A stretch of 26,691 bases of DNA from an uncultured Clostridia bacterium. GTDB taxonomy: Bacteria; Bacillota; Clostridia; UMGS1810. Position numbers and translations under genes: made by a program. Shown here piece after piece: positions 5,995 through 14,453 of the stretch. Each line of letters begins with the position of its first letter. Position 1 is the first letter of the stretch. The notes beneath the pieces are model-generated. The model was not told the origin of the DNA and searched no databases. It saw nothing but the letters and a program-made list of their open reading frames with translations. Location of the stretch: positions 1 through 26,691 of the forward strand of contig CAKSJG010000033.1 in NCBI GenBank assembly GCA_934463165.1. The letters are read 5' to 3'.

Positions 5995-8215
5995 TATCGT
6001 ATTTCTCCAAAATCTCTACGGCAATATCCGCGTTTCTTTTAGCTTTCTCTTTCATTTCCTCGCATAAATCCATAATTCCGGACTTTGAATCTTCAGAAAA
6101 ATAGTCATCTATAAGGTGCATCATTTCATACGGTGTAACAGTCGAAACATCGGCAATTCTGCTTTGCCTGAAGTATTCCATAAATCCGTCTATCTTTGGA
6201 TCGTACTTAACTGCAATAACGCCCACTCCGCACGAAACCGCATATACCAGAGAATGCAGCCTCATTGCAATAACGAGCGAAGAGTGTTTTATTATTCCTA
6301 TGGTTTCGCATATGGTGCACGGTGTCTCAATGCAATAAGCCTTTGTTCTCATTTTTGAAATTATAGATTTGGAAATTTCTATGTCAATAGGGTACTGCAT
6401 CGGAATCATAACAATATTTTTTCCGTATTTATTCGCCGCATAATCAAAAGCCTCTGCCATTGTTCTTTCAAAACGTGATTCGGAATCCTTCCATTTTCTT
6501 ACGGAAACACAAATATATTCGCCCTCCGGAATTCCGTTTGCCTCAAGGATAGTCCTTACCTTAGACTCGTCAACCGGTTCAAGAGATATGGCAGGATCAG
6601 CCGTTATTTCGGTTTCAACATTTATATTCATATCCCGAATTTGTTTGTATGATTTTTCTTCTCTGAGAGTAATACAGTCTACATCTCTGTTTATTATATC
6701 CGACGCAAGCTTTCTGTTTTTCGCTCGCTTTACCGGGCCGATACCGTTTGCAATCTGCATAACGCTCATGCCGCACCTTTTGGCTGTGCTTATTATCCAA
6801 AGATAATACCACAGAGATTTTGAACTTGTCTCATCCTGAATAAGTGATCCACCGCCGCTGAGCAGCACCTTTGATTTTTTAAACAGAGAATATATTCCCC
6901 ACGGTGAAATACGCCCGAAAGAATCCGTGCGATACATTGCCCTCGTCTGACGCGGTTTTGATGAAAGCACGGCAATTCTTACATCTTGCCGGCGTGCTTT
7001 CAAATCGTTTATCAAAGCAAGCAGAAGCGCGTCATCTCCGCTGTTGTTAAACCCGTAATATCCGCTCAAAACAAAATCGTATTTTTTATCACTGCCGTAA
7101 TCGGCAAGAATTTTGTTATATATCTTAATATGATCATCGGCAAGCTTCTCGGACGAAAAACATGTTGTGACCTTTTTATATATATTTTCACCCATTTCTT
7201 TTATCTTTGATGAATCGGATGCAAGAAGCAAAAGCTTTTCGCTCATATCATCGGCATTTTTGCTTTCAAAAAGATAACCCGTCTCACCGTCTTCAACAAG
7301 CGCGGGAATACCGCCGACGCGGCTCGCAACCATAGGCTTTCTCATTGCCGCCCCCTCAAGCATGGAATACGGAAAGCTCTCACGCAGTGACGTCAGAGTG
7401 TTTATGTCTATGAAATTTAAAAAGCCGTACATATCGGTAACAAAACCCAGAAATTTTATAACTCCGTCCATACCAAGCCTGCCGACAAGCTCTTTAAGGT
7501 GTTTTTCCTCAACTCCGCTGCCTGCTATAACGAATCTCAGATTCTTATTTTTCGCGTATGCCTTTGCCGCTCCTTCAATAAAAAGATCAACTTTTTTCAC
7601 CGCATCAAAACGTGCTGCAATGCCGACATATATACAGCCGGGCTCTATTGTAATCCCGTATTTTGCGGCAAAATTCTCTTTGGAGGTGACCTCACTCGGA
7701 ATACGGCTGTAATCCATACCGTTATATACAACATTTATATCGTTCGGGCGAAATCCCCTTGAAATAAGCATATCTTTAAAAGAATCCGATACAGCTATGA
7801 AATAGTCTATGTTTTTTATTGCCCATACATTAAGCTTGGTAAACAGATGTTTTTTTACAAACGAATCAAAATCAAGAAGATAATCGCTGTGCATTGTTGA
7901 AACAATGGGTATATTTATTTTTTTCTTTAAAAATCTTGCAATAAAATTGGCTCTTGCACCATGCACATGCAAAATTTCTGTTTTTCTGTCAGACAGAAAT
8001 TTTAATATATCTTCCAAAACACTTAAATCAAATCTGTTTTTTTGTTCAAATAAAACCGATTCGACATCACGGTCAAGAATTTCTTTATAGAACTGTCCCT
8101 GCATCAAACAGCCCATTGTGACATTGCATTTATATTTTAACTTGTCCAAAAGCTCAAAGAGATGGGTTTTGGCACCGCCCGTATCTCCTCCGCTGATAAG
8201 ATGCATTACATTCAT
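5981..8215 (-). CDS. csaB: Fusion of GT4 glycosyltransferase and CsaB polysaccharide pyruvyl transferase
   Basis: A 744-residue two-domain cytoplasmic enzyme. Residues 1-370 form a GT-B glycosyltransferase of family 4, with the N-terminal SGGDTGGAKTHLFELL, VYNGMD near 163-168 and an EX7E motif (Glu279-Glu287 in ESFPYSMLE). Residues 380-744 match CsaB, which transfers pyruvate from phosphoenolpyruvate onto wall polysaccharide: GYYGFNNSGDDALL (385-398), SGGGSLIQDE (453-462) and MRLHSLVYA (651-659). Pyruvylated polysaccharide is the ligand of SLH domains, and a giant SLH protein is encoded in this window. CsaB is usually a separate ~360-residue protein. The frame is open 20 codons further upstream, but GGAGGT seven bases before this ATG decides the start. 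The gene begins 4 bases after the polymerase gene and overlaps rlmD by 14. Confidence 0.93.
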   Translation of the reverse strand: MNVMHLISGGDTGGAKTHLFELLDKLKYKCNVTMGCLMQGQFYKEILDRDVESVLFEQKNRFDLSVLEDILKFLSDRKTEILHVHGARANFIARFLKKKINIPIVSTMHSDYLLDFDSFVKKHLFTKLNVWAIKNIDYFIAVSDSFKDMLISRGFRPNDINVVYNGMDYSRIPSEVTSKENFAAKYGITIEPGCIYVGIAARFDAVKKVDLFIEGAAKAYAKNKNLRFVIAGSGVEEKHLKELVGRLGMDGVIKFLGFVTDMYGFLNFIDINTLTSLRESFPYSMLEGAAMRKPMVASRVGGIPALVEDGETGYLFESKNADDMSEKLLLLASDSSKIKEMGENIYKKVTTCFSSEKLADDHIKIYNKILADYGSDKKYDFVLSGYYGFNNSGDDALLLALINDLKARRQDVRIAVLSSKPRQTRAMYRTDSFGRISPWGIYSLFKKSKVLLSGGGSLIQDETSSKSLWYYLWIISTAKRCGMSVMQIANGIGPVKRAKNRKLASDIINRDVDCITLREEKSYKQIRDMNINVETEITADPAISLEPVDESKVRTILEANGIPEGEYICVSVRKWKDSESRFERTMAEAFDYAANKYGKNIVMIPMQYPIDIEISKSIISKMRTKAYCIETPCTICETIGIIKHSSLVIAMRLHSLVYAVSCGVGVIAVKYDPKIDGFMEYFRQSRIADVSTVTPYEMMHLIDDYFSEDSKSGIMDLCEEMKEKAKRNADIAVEILEKYDNEHK

Positions 8216-8219
8216 GATA

Positions 8220-9827
8220 CTACCTCCGTATTTCGGTCTGCCCGAGACGCATATTTCCTCTGTTTTTACCGGCAATTAAATTTGTTGCTCCGAGTATTCC
8301 GAGCACCGTCCAATAAACAAACATATCTCTCGAATAAAACCATACATATTCAACGCCAAATACAAAAAGCATTCCGACAAGAGATCCCATAGCAGCCGAC
8401 GATACAGCACACATCTTCTTTGACGCATGACCCACGCACGAAAGACCGCGTTTTATGACCGATACAAAATACGCAAAAAACGAAAGCGCACCGAAAATGC
8501 CGAATTCTATTATAAGCTCCATGTAAAGCATGTGAGAATGCGGTGCGGAAACGTAATAATGATTTGCGAAAGGTTTGTAGTATGCAGCAAAGTTTACCGG
8601 GCCGGCTCCCACTCCGCTCAAAAAATATCTTTTTGCCACCTGCCATGCACCGGACCATATATATAATCTGCTGCTGTTTGAAGTATCACTCATAGAACCC
8701 GTCGTAAGGATTCTGTCGATTATGGTAGACGGCAGAAGAGGTACGGCAAAAAGTGCAATAATTCCGATAGGAATAAGAAATTTCCAATCATAGACAATAG
8801 TCATGAAAATTATCGAAATAACCAATGCAACATAACACGAGCGGGAGTATGTCATAGCAAGGGTAACTATATCAACCGAAAAGAAAAGCATCCAAAGAAG
8901 TTTTTCACGTTTGCTCTCGGCAATATAAACAAGACCGAGAGTAAACGGGATACCGAGAATCAGAAGCTCTGCAAAGCTGTTGGGATTTGCAAAAACGGAA
9001 AAAACTCTTCCCGGCATACCTTCATTAGACGCAATGTCTACAAATTCGGGGTCAACCTCAACACCCATAATACGCTGAACAATGCCCATTACCGATGTTA
9101 CAAACACTGCCGAACACAAAAACTTAACAAATGTTATTATCCTTTCTTCTGTATTCAAAGCATATTTTGCGGCAAAGCATAATACAAGTGCCGAAAGCAA
9201 AAACAGAACAATACGTGCTCCGTCCTTTGTTGCATAGGCATAAAATACACTCAAAACCGCAAAAATCACAAATACAATCGCATAAAAATTCATTTTCCCC
9301 GGATTAAAGTCAACATGACGGCGCGCATACATTATCATAAACCACAAAAGAAAGAAAATTGCCGCACCGACGGCATATATATTGTTCCAAAGTTCATGCG
9401 GACACATTATCATAACGACCGTAAACAGACCGAAAATCGCTTGAAAACTGAGTATACCGCGTTCGGACGCCGATGATAAAGCCGAATGGACATATCCGTT
9501 TTTGTTAAATTCGGAAACAGTGTTACAGATAAAAGAAGCCGATTTTGAAACAGAATTAAAAATCATGCATATAACAGCGCACAAAAAAGATTTTTCATAC
9601 AAATTCTGCAATTTACTTTCTTTGTTTATATATGCGCTCAGAAATGAAAGCGAATACTTTTTTTCGATGAGGCGTACAAATGCGCACAGCAATGAAACCG
9701 TGCGGCTATTTTTGAAATCATGCGAAAATCTGCCGCAAAGTGCCGACACAAACGAAGAAGTGCGGCTGTTGGCTACTTTTTCAAATGTCAAATTTAAAAA
9801 TGTATAAGATATGCCTTGTAAATGCAT
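8220..9827 (-). CDS. O-antigen ligase / Wzy-like polymerase membrane protein
   Basis: A 535-residue polytopic membrane protein of the O-antigen ligase family (Wzy_C). Members join or polymerise lipid-linked glycans on the outer face of the membrane. After a ~125-residue N-terminal part with many Ser, Phe and basic residues, about ten or more hydrophobic segments follow. The large extracellular loop holds the family signature SSRLYIWSGAW, then FLSGVGAGPVNFA and YVSAPHSHMLYMELIIEFG, which resembles the conserved PHN.yl..l.e.G region. AAGGAGG lies seven bases upstream of the ATG. It is 19 bases after the DUF4330 gene and 4 bases before GT4-CsaB. In this operon it most likely polymerises or ligates the wall polysaccharide; ligase and polymerase cannot be separated by sequence alone. 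Confidence 0.85.
   Translation of the reverse strand: MHLQGISYTFLNLTFEKVANSRTSSFVSALCGRFSHDFKNSRTVSLLCAFVRLIEKKYSLSFLSAYINKESKLQNLYEKSFLCAVICMIFNSVSKSASFICNTVSEFNKNGYVHSALSSASERGILSFQAIFGLFTVVMIMCPHELWNNIYAVGAAIFFLLWFMIMYARRHVDFNPGKMNFYAIVFVIFAVLSVFYAYATKDGARIVLFLLSALVLCFAAKYALNTEERIITFVKFLCSAVFVTSVMGIVQRIMGVEVDPEFVDIASNEGMPGRVFSVFANPNSFAELLILGIPFTLGLVYIAESKREKLLWMLFFSVDIVTLAMTYSRSCYVALVISIIFMTIVYDWKFLIPIGIIALFAVPLLPSTIIDRILTTGSMSDTSNSSRLYIWSGAWQVAKRYFLSGVGAGPVNFAAYYKPFANHYYVSAPHSHMLYMELIIEFGIFGALSFFAYFVSVIKRGLSCVGHASKKMCAVSSAAMGSLVGMLFVFGVEYVWFYSRDMFVYWTVLGILGATNLIAGKNRGNMRLGQTEIRR
8222..8227 (-). promoter_or_regulatory. Ribosome binding site that sets the GT4-CsaB start
   Basis: GGAGGT on the minus strand, overlapping the stop codon of the polymerase gene by one base and seven bases before the ATG at 8215. 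It rules out the longer upstream start of the same frame. Confidence 0.8.
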
Positions 9828-9846
9828 ACCGTTTCCTCCTTGGGTG

Positions 9847-10332
9847 CTACTGAATTTGCTCTATATCGTAAATACGTCCGTAAACCTTGGAATCACCGAC
9901 TCTTAAGGTTATCGTCTGACCGACGCTGTAAAGACCATCCTCAAATTTTGCTCCGTGGTCATAAAGCTTGCCGATACCTTCAAAAGTTATATATCCGGAT
10001 CCATATCCCGGTTTCGGAGCAACAACATATTTGCCGTCCGCTGTTTCAAGTGTTCCCTCGGATTCATCCTTTATATCGGTTCTCGTAACATTTCCCATGT
10101 TATAGTTATTGCTTTCGTCACACACGGGGTCTCCGTTTTCTATTCTCTTAAGTGAAAAATATGTTGATTCGTCCGTGTAAAAGGTAAGGCGGTATTTAAC
10201 CGTAGAGTTGGCATCCTCGGTCTTTTCGGTAATAACGCCCTTAAGCTTTATTCCGACAAAGACAAGAACGGCAATTATCGCAACAATAACGATAAAATCA
10301 ATAATGTTGAATTTCTTTTTACTCTTTTCCAT
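9847..10332 (-). CDS. DUF4330-family membrane-anchored protein
   Basis: A 161-residue protein with one N-terminal membrane segment (about 9-30, FIVIVAIIAVLVFVGIKL) after a Lys-rich start, then a ~130-residue extracytoplasmic domain. The overall pattern (KFNIIDFIVIVAI...VKYRLTFYTDE...VGQTITLRVGDSKVYGRI) matches DUF4330. The family's function is not established; members occur beside exopolysaccharide genes. AAGGAAG precedes the start. It lies 15 bases after the acyltransferase-GT4 gene and 19 bases before the polymerase gene, so an accessory role in polysaccharide export or polymerisation is a reasonable inference. Confidence 0.75.
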   Translation of the reverse strand: MEKSKKKFNIIDFIVIVAIIAVLVFVGIKLKGVITEKTEDANSTVKYRLTFYTDESTYFSLKRIENGDPVCDESNNYNMGNVTRTDIKDESEGTLETADGKYVVAPKPGYGSGYITFEGIGKLYDHGAKFEDGLYSVGQTITLRVGDSKVYGRIYDIEQIQ

Positions 10333-10347
10333 TTCTTCTTCCTTTCG

Positions 10348-11982
10348 TTAACTGTACAATTTATATGTTTCTTCCAGAAGTTTATCCAGATTAAATACGG
10401 TATCTATTGCTTTTAATGCATTGGCACTGTATTTTTTTCTCAACTCATCATTTTCTATCATATCCGAAAATGCCTTTGCCATAGCGTCGCTGTCGCCGTA
10501 ATCAACAAGAATTCCGCAGTCATTTTCGGGTGACAGAATGTCACCGTTACCTCCCACACGCGTTGCGACAACGGGAAGACCGGCATCCATGGCTTCAAGA
10601 ATAGCAAACGAAAGTGCCTCATAACACTTAGCACTGTTTACATACAGATCGCTGATCTTGAGGATTTCTCCGGCGTCGGTTCTGTATCCGAGCTGATATA
10701 TACAGTCCGTCAGATTCTTTTCTTTTATAAGTGCCGTGATTTTATCCCATAATTCACCCTCGCCCAAAATTAAAAGGACGAATTTTTTGTTCGTAAGTTT
10801 TTTGAGCTTTTCAATGCTGTCAACAAGAAAATCAAGCCCCTTTGCCATGTGATATCTTGCAAGGGTAGTTATTACGAATGTATCATCGTCAATGCCGAGT
10901 TTGCTCCTCAATTCGGGATCGACGCCGCCCCTCTCATGCGGTTTTATGCCGTTATATATAACCGTTATCTTATCGGCACCGACGCCGTTTCCGACAAGAA
11001 GCTCTTTTCCGTTATTACATACGGATATAATTCTGTGATTGTTTTTTGTCATCTTTCTGTTTGTAAGCTTCCAAAGGAAGTTTGTTTTAAGAGTAAGGTG
11101 ACAGGTATATACAACGCGCGTGCCGCTGTAATATTTACGCGACAAAAGAGCAATGTAATTCTCACGCGGATACTGCGTATGGATAACATCTATGTTGTTT
11201 TCACGGCAATACGCGGCAATTACCTTTGCTGCCTTTTTGTCAAACGGATGACGCATATTTACCTGCAGCATCGGAATCCCGAGCGCTTTTAAATCATCTG
11301 AAAGTTTGCCCGGCGTGTTATAGCCGAAATAGCACTTGGTATCTTTACCGTCAAACGTTTTTATCAGGTTATATACATATTTCTCCGTGCCGGCATTTCC
11401 GGCATAATTTATAAGATACAAAATTTTCATTCGCGGAACATTCTCCTTTTGAGTTCTGATTTTTATAACCTTTGCGGGATTGCCGCCGACTACCGCAAGC
11501 GGCGGAACATCCTTTGTAACAACTGCCCCCGCGGCAACTATTACCCCGTCTCCTATGTTCACTCCCGGGAGAATTATTGCATTTGCGCCTATCCACACAT
11601 CATTACCGATTGTGACTTTTTTCTTCGGCGCAGTCTGAAATCTCATGGGACGGTAAATATTTTCGGTTTCGTGATTTTGTGTATATATGCTGACATTCGG
11701 CGCCATCATAACATCCGTTCCGATATCGAGCGGCCCGGTTACGCGACAGTCAAGACCCAATGCCGAGTTGTCACCGATTTTTATATCTTTGCCCGAGGCA
11801 AAAAAAGCTCCGTGCTCTATATTTACATTCTTGCCCATTTCGGCAAACATTCTTTTGCAGCAAAAGGCGCGGATTTTTCCCGAACCGAGACTGTAAGGAA
11901 CGCTTGAGCCGGGCAGATGCCTTGCAAAAAAATAATACATTACATAGCCGAAAGCGGCACCGATTTTACCCAAAGACTTCAT
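10348..11982 (-). CDS. Fusion of hexapeptide acyltransferase and GT4 glycosyltransferase
   Basis: A 544-residue two-domain protein. Residues ~48-176 are a left-handed beta-helix acetyltransferase with imperfect hexapeptides, a likely catalytic His104 (TQNHETE), and the ending VVAAGAVVTKDVPP plus GGNPAKVIK. From Met185 (MKILYLINYAGNAGTEKY) a GT4 glycosyltransferase starts, with VIYNGI, an EX7E motif in YEALSFAILEAMDAGLPVVA, and a GGNGDIL stretch. Both activities would act on the cytoplasmic polysaccharide precursor. The start overlaps the flippase stop (ATGA), suggesting translational coupling; GAGGAG lies directly against the ATG, which is unusually close. An AAAAGGAG (11443-11450) precedes Met185 by 12 bases, so the GT4 part was probably once a separate gene and may still be translated alone. 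Confidence 0.88.
   Translation of the reverse strand: MKSLGKIGAAFGYVMYYFFARHLPGSSVPYSLGSGKIRAFCCKRMFAEMGKNVNIEHGAFFASGKDIKIGDNSALGLDCRVTGPLDIGTDVMMAPNVSIYTQNHETENIYRPMRFQTAPKKKVTIGNDVWIGANAIILPGVNIGDGVIVAAGAVVTKDVPPLAVVGGNPAKVIKIRTQKENVPRMKILYLINYAGNAGTEKYVYNLIKTFDGKDTKCYFGYNTPGKLSDDLKALGIPMLQVNMRHPFDKKAAKVIAAYCRENNIDVIHTQYPRENYIALLSRKYYSGTRVVYTCHLTLKTNFLWKLTNRKMTKNNHRIISVCNNGKELLVGNGVGADKITVIYNGIKPHERGGVDPELRSKLGIDDDTFVITTLARYHMAKGLDFLVDSIEKLKKLTNKKFVLLILGEGELWDKITALIKEKNLTDCIYQLGYRTDAGEILKISDLYVNSAKCYEALSFAILEAMDAGLPVVATRVGGNGDILSPENDCGILVDYGDSDAMAKAFSDMIENDELRKKYSANALKAIDTVFNLDKLLEETYKLYS
11443..11450 (-). promoter_or_regulatory. Internal Shine-Dalgarno-like site inside the fused gene
   Basis: AAAAGGAG on the minus strand, 12 bases before the internal ATG (11428-11430) where the GT4 domain begins. 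The spacing is longer than ideal. Confidence 0.4.
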
Positions 11983-13532
11983 CTCCTCTTTAATTTAGCG
12001 AAAACAGACGCAGAAAACGTACGAACGGTTTCACACTTAAAAACATAGGCAAATACCGCATAAACAATAACACCGCAAAATGCCGGCACAGCGAGCTTTA
12101 CAAGTCTGATAAACAGACCGTCGGATATAAGAAATATGTCCGACGCTCTGTTTATGCCGAATACGCATGCAAACATAATCCCTGCCGCAAGCAGACTTTT
12201 TATGATTTCAGCCCCCATGCCGTGCGCATATGGGCCGACCTTGCGCTTCAGCTGCCACAAAAGATTTGCGCAACCTGCAAGAGACGACACCGAATATGCA
12301 AGCGGAATTCCGTATGCACCGATAAAATTTATGAGAATGAGGCTCAAAGCTACGTTTACTATCATAATAAATATTCCGTTCACAGCAGATACCTTTGTGT
12401 TTTTAACGGAATAGAGAGCGCGGTCAAGTATTTCTTTAAGACCGATGCCGAAAATGCCCACAGCATAAAGAGAAAGAAATGTTTCCGCCTTGGAAACGGA
12501 AGCTGCGCTTACCTTTCCCCATGCGACAAGCAGATTGAGAAGCGGTCCGCGGACACTGATATATCCTATGCTTATCGGAATAAGCATTATTGATACATTT
12601 TTCAGTATTTGGCAAAGAGTCAGCTTGTAACCGTCCATATCGCCGACAGCGGCGCTTTGTGTAAGCTTCGGATAAATAACCGCCGTTATCGAATATACAA
12701 ATGCCAAAACCATCTGAATTGTTATATTCTGAACAAACGTCAGTATGGTAACCATGGTTTTGTCGCATCTTGCAATCATAGTTGAATTGAAGAGCATGTT
12801 AAGCTGATATGCTCCGACGCCGACAAGAACGGGAACCGCCATTTTTGCCGCGTTTATTATATCGGGGTCATTAAGCTTAAAAACAGTTCTGTATCTGTAA
12901 CCCTCTTTGATAAGCGGCGGCACAAGAATCAGCGCCTGCATTGCAAGCCCTGCAACCGTTGCAAAGAGAAGCCCCGTAACACCGAAACGGTCGCTCAAAA
13001 AAAGCACATACGCTATGACTATGAGCGAGCTCGGAACGCTGACAAACGCTGGGAGCTTATATCTTCCGCAGGATTGAAGCATACCCTGGAATATATAGTT
13101 CCATGCATAAAAAAACATTACCGGCATAACAATCATAAGTGATTTTACGGCATATGACCTTGACGCGTCATCCTTGGCAAATCCCGTGAAATTGACAAGC
13201 AGCGGCGCAATACACATGCCGACAATAACCAAAATAAAGGTCAGCACGGTTGAGACAGTAATAATATTATCGGCAAAATATTTTGCCTTTTGCTCTTCTC
13301 CGACTGCCTTATGACCGACATAAAGCGGAATAACCACTGTCGAAAGCGCTGTTCCGATGCATGTGAATATGATATTCGGAATATTAATCGCATAAGAATA
13401 TATGTTTATATATATGCTGTCGGTCCCGAAAACCGACATGTAAATCTGCGCGCTGAAAAGCGAAAGCAAGCGCGAAGTAATCATAATTACCATTACCGAG
13501 CCTATCGCGCCGGCAAGATTTTTTTTCTTCAA
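11979..13532 (-). CDS. murJ: MurJ/MviN-type lipid-linked oligosaccharide flippase
   Basis: A 517-residue MOP-superfamily membrane protein with about 14 hydrophobic segments. It is predicted to flip a lipid-linked glycan across the membrane. The N-terminal GSVMVIMITSRLLSLF... and NIPNIIF, plus the loop QGMLQSCGRYKLPA, are typical of MurJ/MviN. The gene lies in a polysaccharide operon, so its cargo may be wall-polysaccharide precursor (Wzx role) rather than lipid II; sequence does not decide. The frame also has a GTG three codons upstream, but that GTG is part of the sequence GAGGTG. GAGGTG makes a good ribosome binding site for the TTG at 13530-13532, so I choose TTG. It is followed by the fused acyltransferase gene with a 4-base overlap. 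Confidence 0.85.
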   Translation of the reverse strand: MKKKNLAGAIGSVMVIMITSRLLSLFSAQIYMSVFGTDSIYINIYSYAINIPNIIFTCIGTALSTVVIPLYVGHKAVGEEQKAKYFADNIITVSTVLTFILVIVGMCIAPLLVNFTGFAKDDASRSYAVKSLMIVMPVMFFYAWNYIFQGMLQSCGRYKLPAFVSVPSSLIVIAYVLFLSDRFGVTGLLFATVAGLAMQALILVPPLIKEGYRYRTVFKLNDPDIINAAKMAVPVLVGVGAYQLNMLFNSTMIARCDKTMVTILTFVQNITIQMVLAFVYSITAVIYPKLTQSAAVGDMDGYKLTLCQILKNVSIMLIPISIGYISVRGPLLNLLVAWGKVSAASVSKAETFLSLYAVGIFGIGLKEILDRALYSVKNTKVSAVNGIFIMIVNVALSLILINFIGAYGIPLAYSVSSLAGCANLLWQLKRKVGPYAHGMGAEIIKSLLAAGIMFACVFGINRASDIFLISDGLFIRLVKLAVPAFCGVIVYAVFAYVFKCETVRTFSASVFAKLKRR

Positions 13533-13538
13533 AAATAA

Positions 13539-13544
13539 CACCTC
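13539..13544 (-). promoter_or_regulatory. Ribosome binding site favouring a TTG start for the flippase
   Basis: GAGGTG on the minus strand, six bases before TTG (13530-13532). The alternative GTG start lies inside this site, and only ATTTTG-type sequence stands before it. Confidence 0.6.
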
Positions 13545-13579
13545 AAAATTCGTCCGTCATTGTTTTGCAAGCAAAAATA

Positions 13580-14125
13580 TTACGGTTTCCAATAAATATC
13601 CGTTTTTATGACGCGTGCCGGATTCCCTCCGACAAGCGAGTGCGGCGGAACGTCTTTTGTGACAACCGCCCCGGCTGCAATTACTGCGCCCTCTCCGACG
13701 GTAACTCCCTTTAAAACAGAAGCTCTGCAGCCTATCCAGACATTATTGCAGATTTTTACCGGACGCACCGACTCCGTATCGGAGTTAAACTTGTGATAAT
13801 CACGGTCCAAAATGTTGCAATCCCACGAAATGTCGCATCCGTCTCCTATCTCAACAAGAGAAGCCGCATGTATTTCGGTTCTGTCGCCGATGTAGGTATT
13901 GCTGCCGATCTTGACTCTTGCCTTTCCGTTTTCGGTTCCGTATGCGCTGATTTTACAATATCTGTGCAGAAGTACTCTGTTTCCTACGGATATTTCGCCG
14001 TTATTTTTATAAAAACGCGCACCGCGTTCAATACGCAAAAGCGAACCCGATGACGAAAACTTATATTTTTTTACAAACCCGCGCAAAACAGCGGCGGAAT
14101 TTGTGACAAATTCTCTTATATTCAT
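13580..14125 (-). CDS. Hexapeptide-repeat (LbH) acyltransferase
   Basis: A 181-residue acyltransferase of the maltose/galactoside O-acetyltransferase type, predicted to acetylate a sugar using acetyl-CoA. The left-handed beta-helix spans about 35-175, with VKIGSNTYIGDRTEIHAASL and WIGCRASVLKGVTVGEGAVI. The family's closing motif VTKDVPPHSLVGGNPARVIK is complete. A DRDYHKF segment supplies the probable catalytic His. The frame is open to a TTG five codons upstream, but GGAG five bases before the ATG at 14125 favours this start. It is the first gene of the operon, 34 bases after the expected transcription start, and is followed by the flippase after 47 bases. Confidence 0.88.
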   Translation of the reverse strand: MNIREFVTNSAAVLRGFVKKYKFSSSGSLLRIERGARFYKNNGEISVGNRVLLHRYCKISAYGTENGKARVKIGSNTYIGDRTEIHAASLVEIGDGCDISWDCNILDRDYHKFNSDTESVRPVKICNNVWIGCRASVLKGVTVGEGAVIAAGAVVTKDVPPHSLVGGNPARVIKTDIYWKP

Positions 14126-14165
14126 AATTTCTCCAATCAAAATTATAATTCTACACCTATGATAT

Positions 14166-14194
14166 ATTATACCATGTATAAAAAATTAAGTCAA
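14166..14194 (-). promoter_or_regulatory. Sigma-A promoter of the wall-polysaccharide operon
   Basis: On the minus strand TTGACT (14194-14189), a 17-base spacer, and TATAAT (14171-14166) preceded by TGG, an extended -10. The first start codon is 40 bases downstream. No other convincing promoter or terminator appears until 4643, so seven genes appear to share this promoter. Confidence 0.85.
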
Positions 14195-14453
14195 TAAAAA
14201 ATTGCCCCGAGGATAGCGTCAATTTAAGCTTTACAGGTTACTTTGTTTATAAAATCAGAATTGTTAAGGTGCTTTTGACAGAGGATCAATGTTGAAGTTT
14301 TTATCCTATAATGAATTCAAAACAATCAGATGCAACAATTAAATCCATATCGGAGCTGTCATCGCTTGGCACGAAACCAAAATATAAAAATTTATTTTAC
14401 CGTATTTTCCGGAAGCAATTGAATAATCCCGCTTAAAATTATTGATTTATTTA
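14195..14453. other. Spacer with no convincing gene
   Basis: A 259-base AT-rich stretch between the operon promoter and the end of the Fic gene. It contains a 41-codon plus-strand frame (14311-14436, MNSKQSDATIK...) with no ribosome binding site. A TTGACA (14275) and a TATAAT (14307) are also present but 26 bases apart, too far for a normal promoter. I see no clear terminator for the Fic gene. Confidence 0.5.

Noticed and set aside
8216..8275. Longer N-terminus for the GT4-CsaB protein
   Set aside because: The extra 20 residues would be translated from the polymerase gene's 3' end and from the ribosome binding site itself (KYGGSI is encoded across GGAGGT).
14311..14436. Plus-strand 41-codon ORF as a small gene
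   Set aside because: No ribosome binding site, the nearest -35/-10 pair is spaced 26 bases apart, and the product resembles nothing I recognise.
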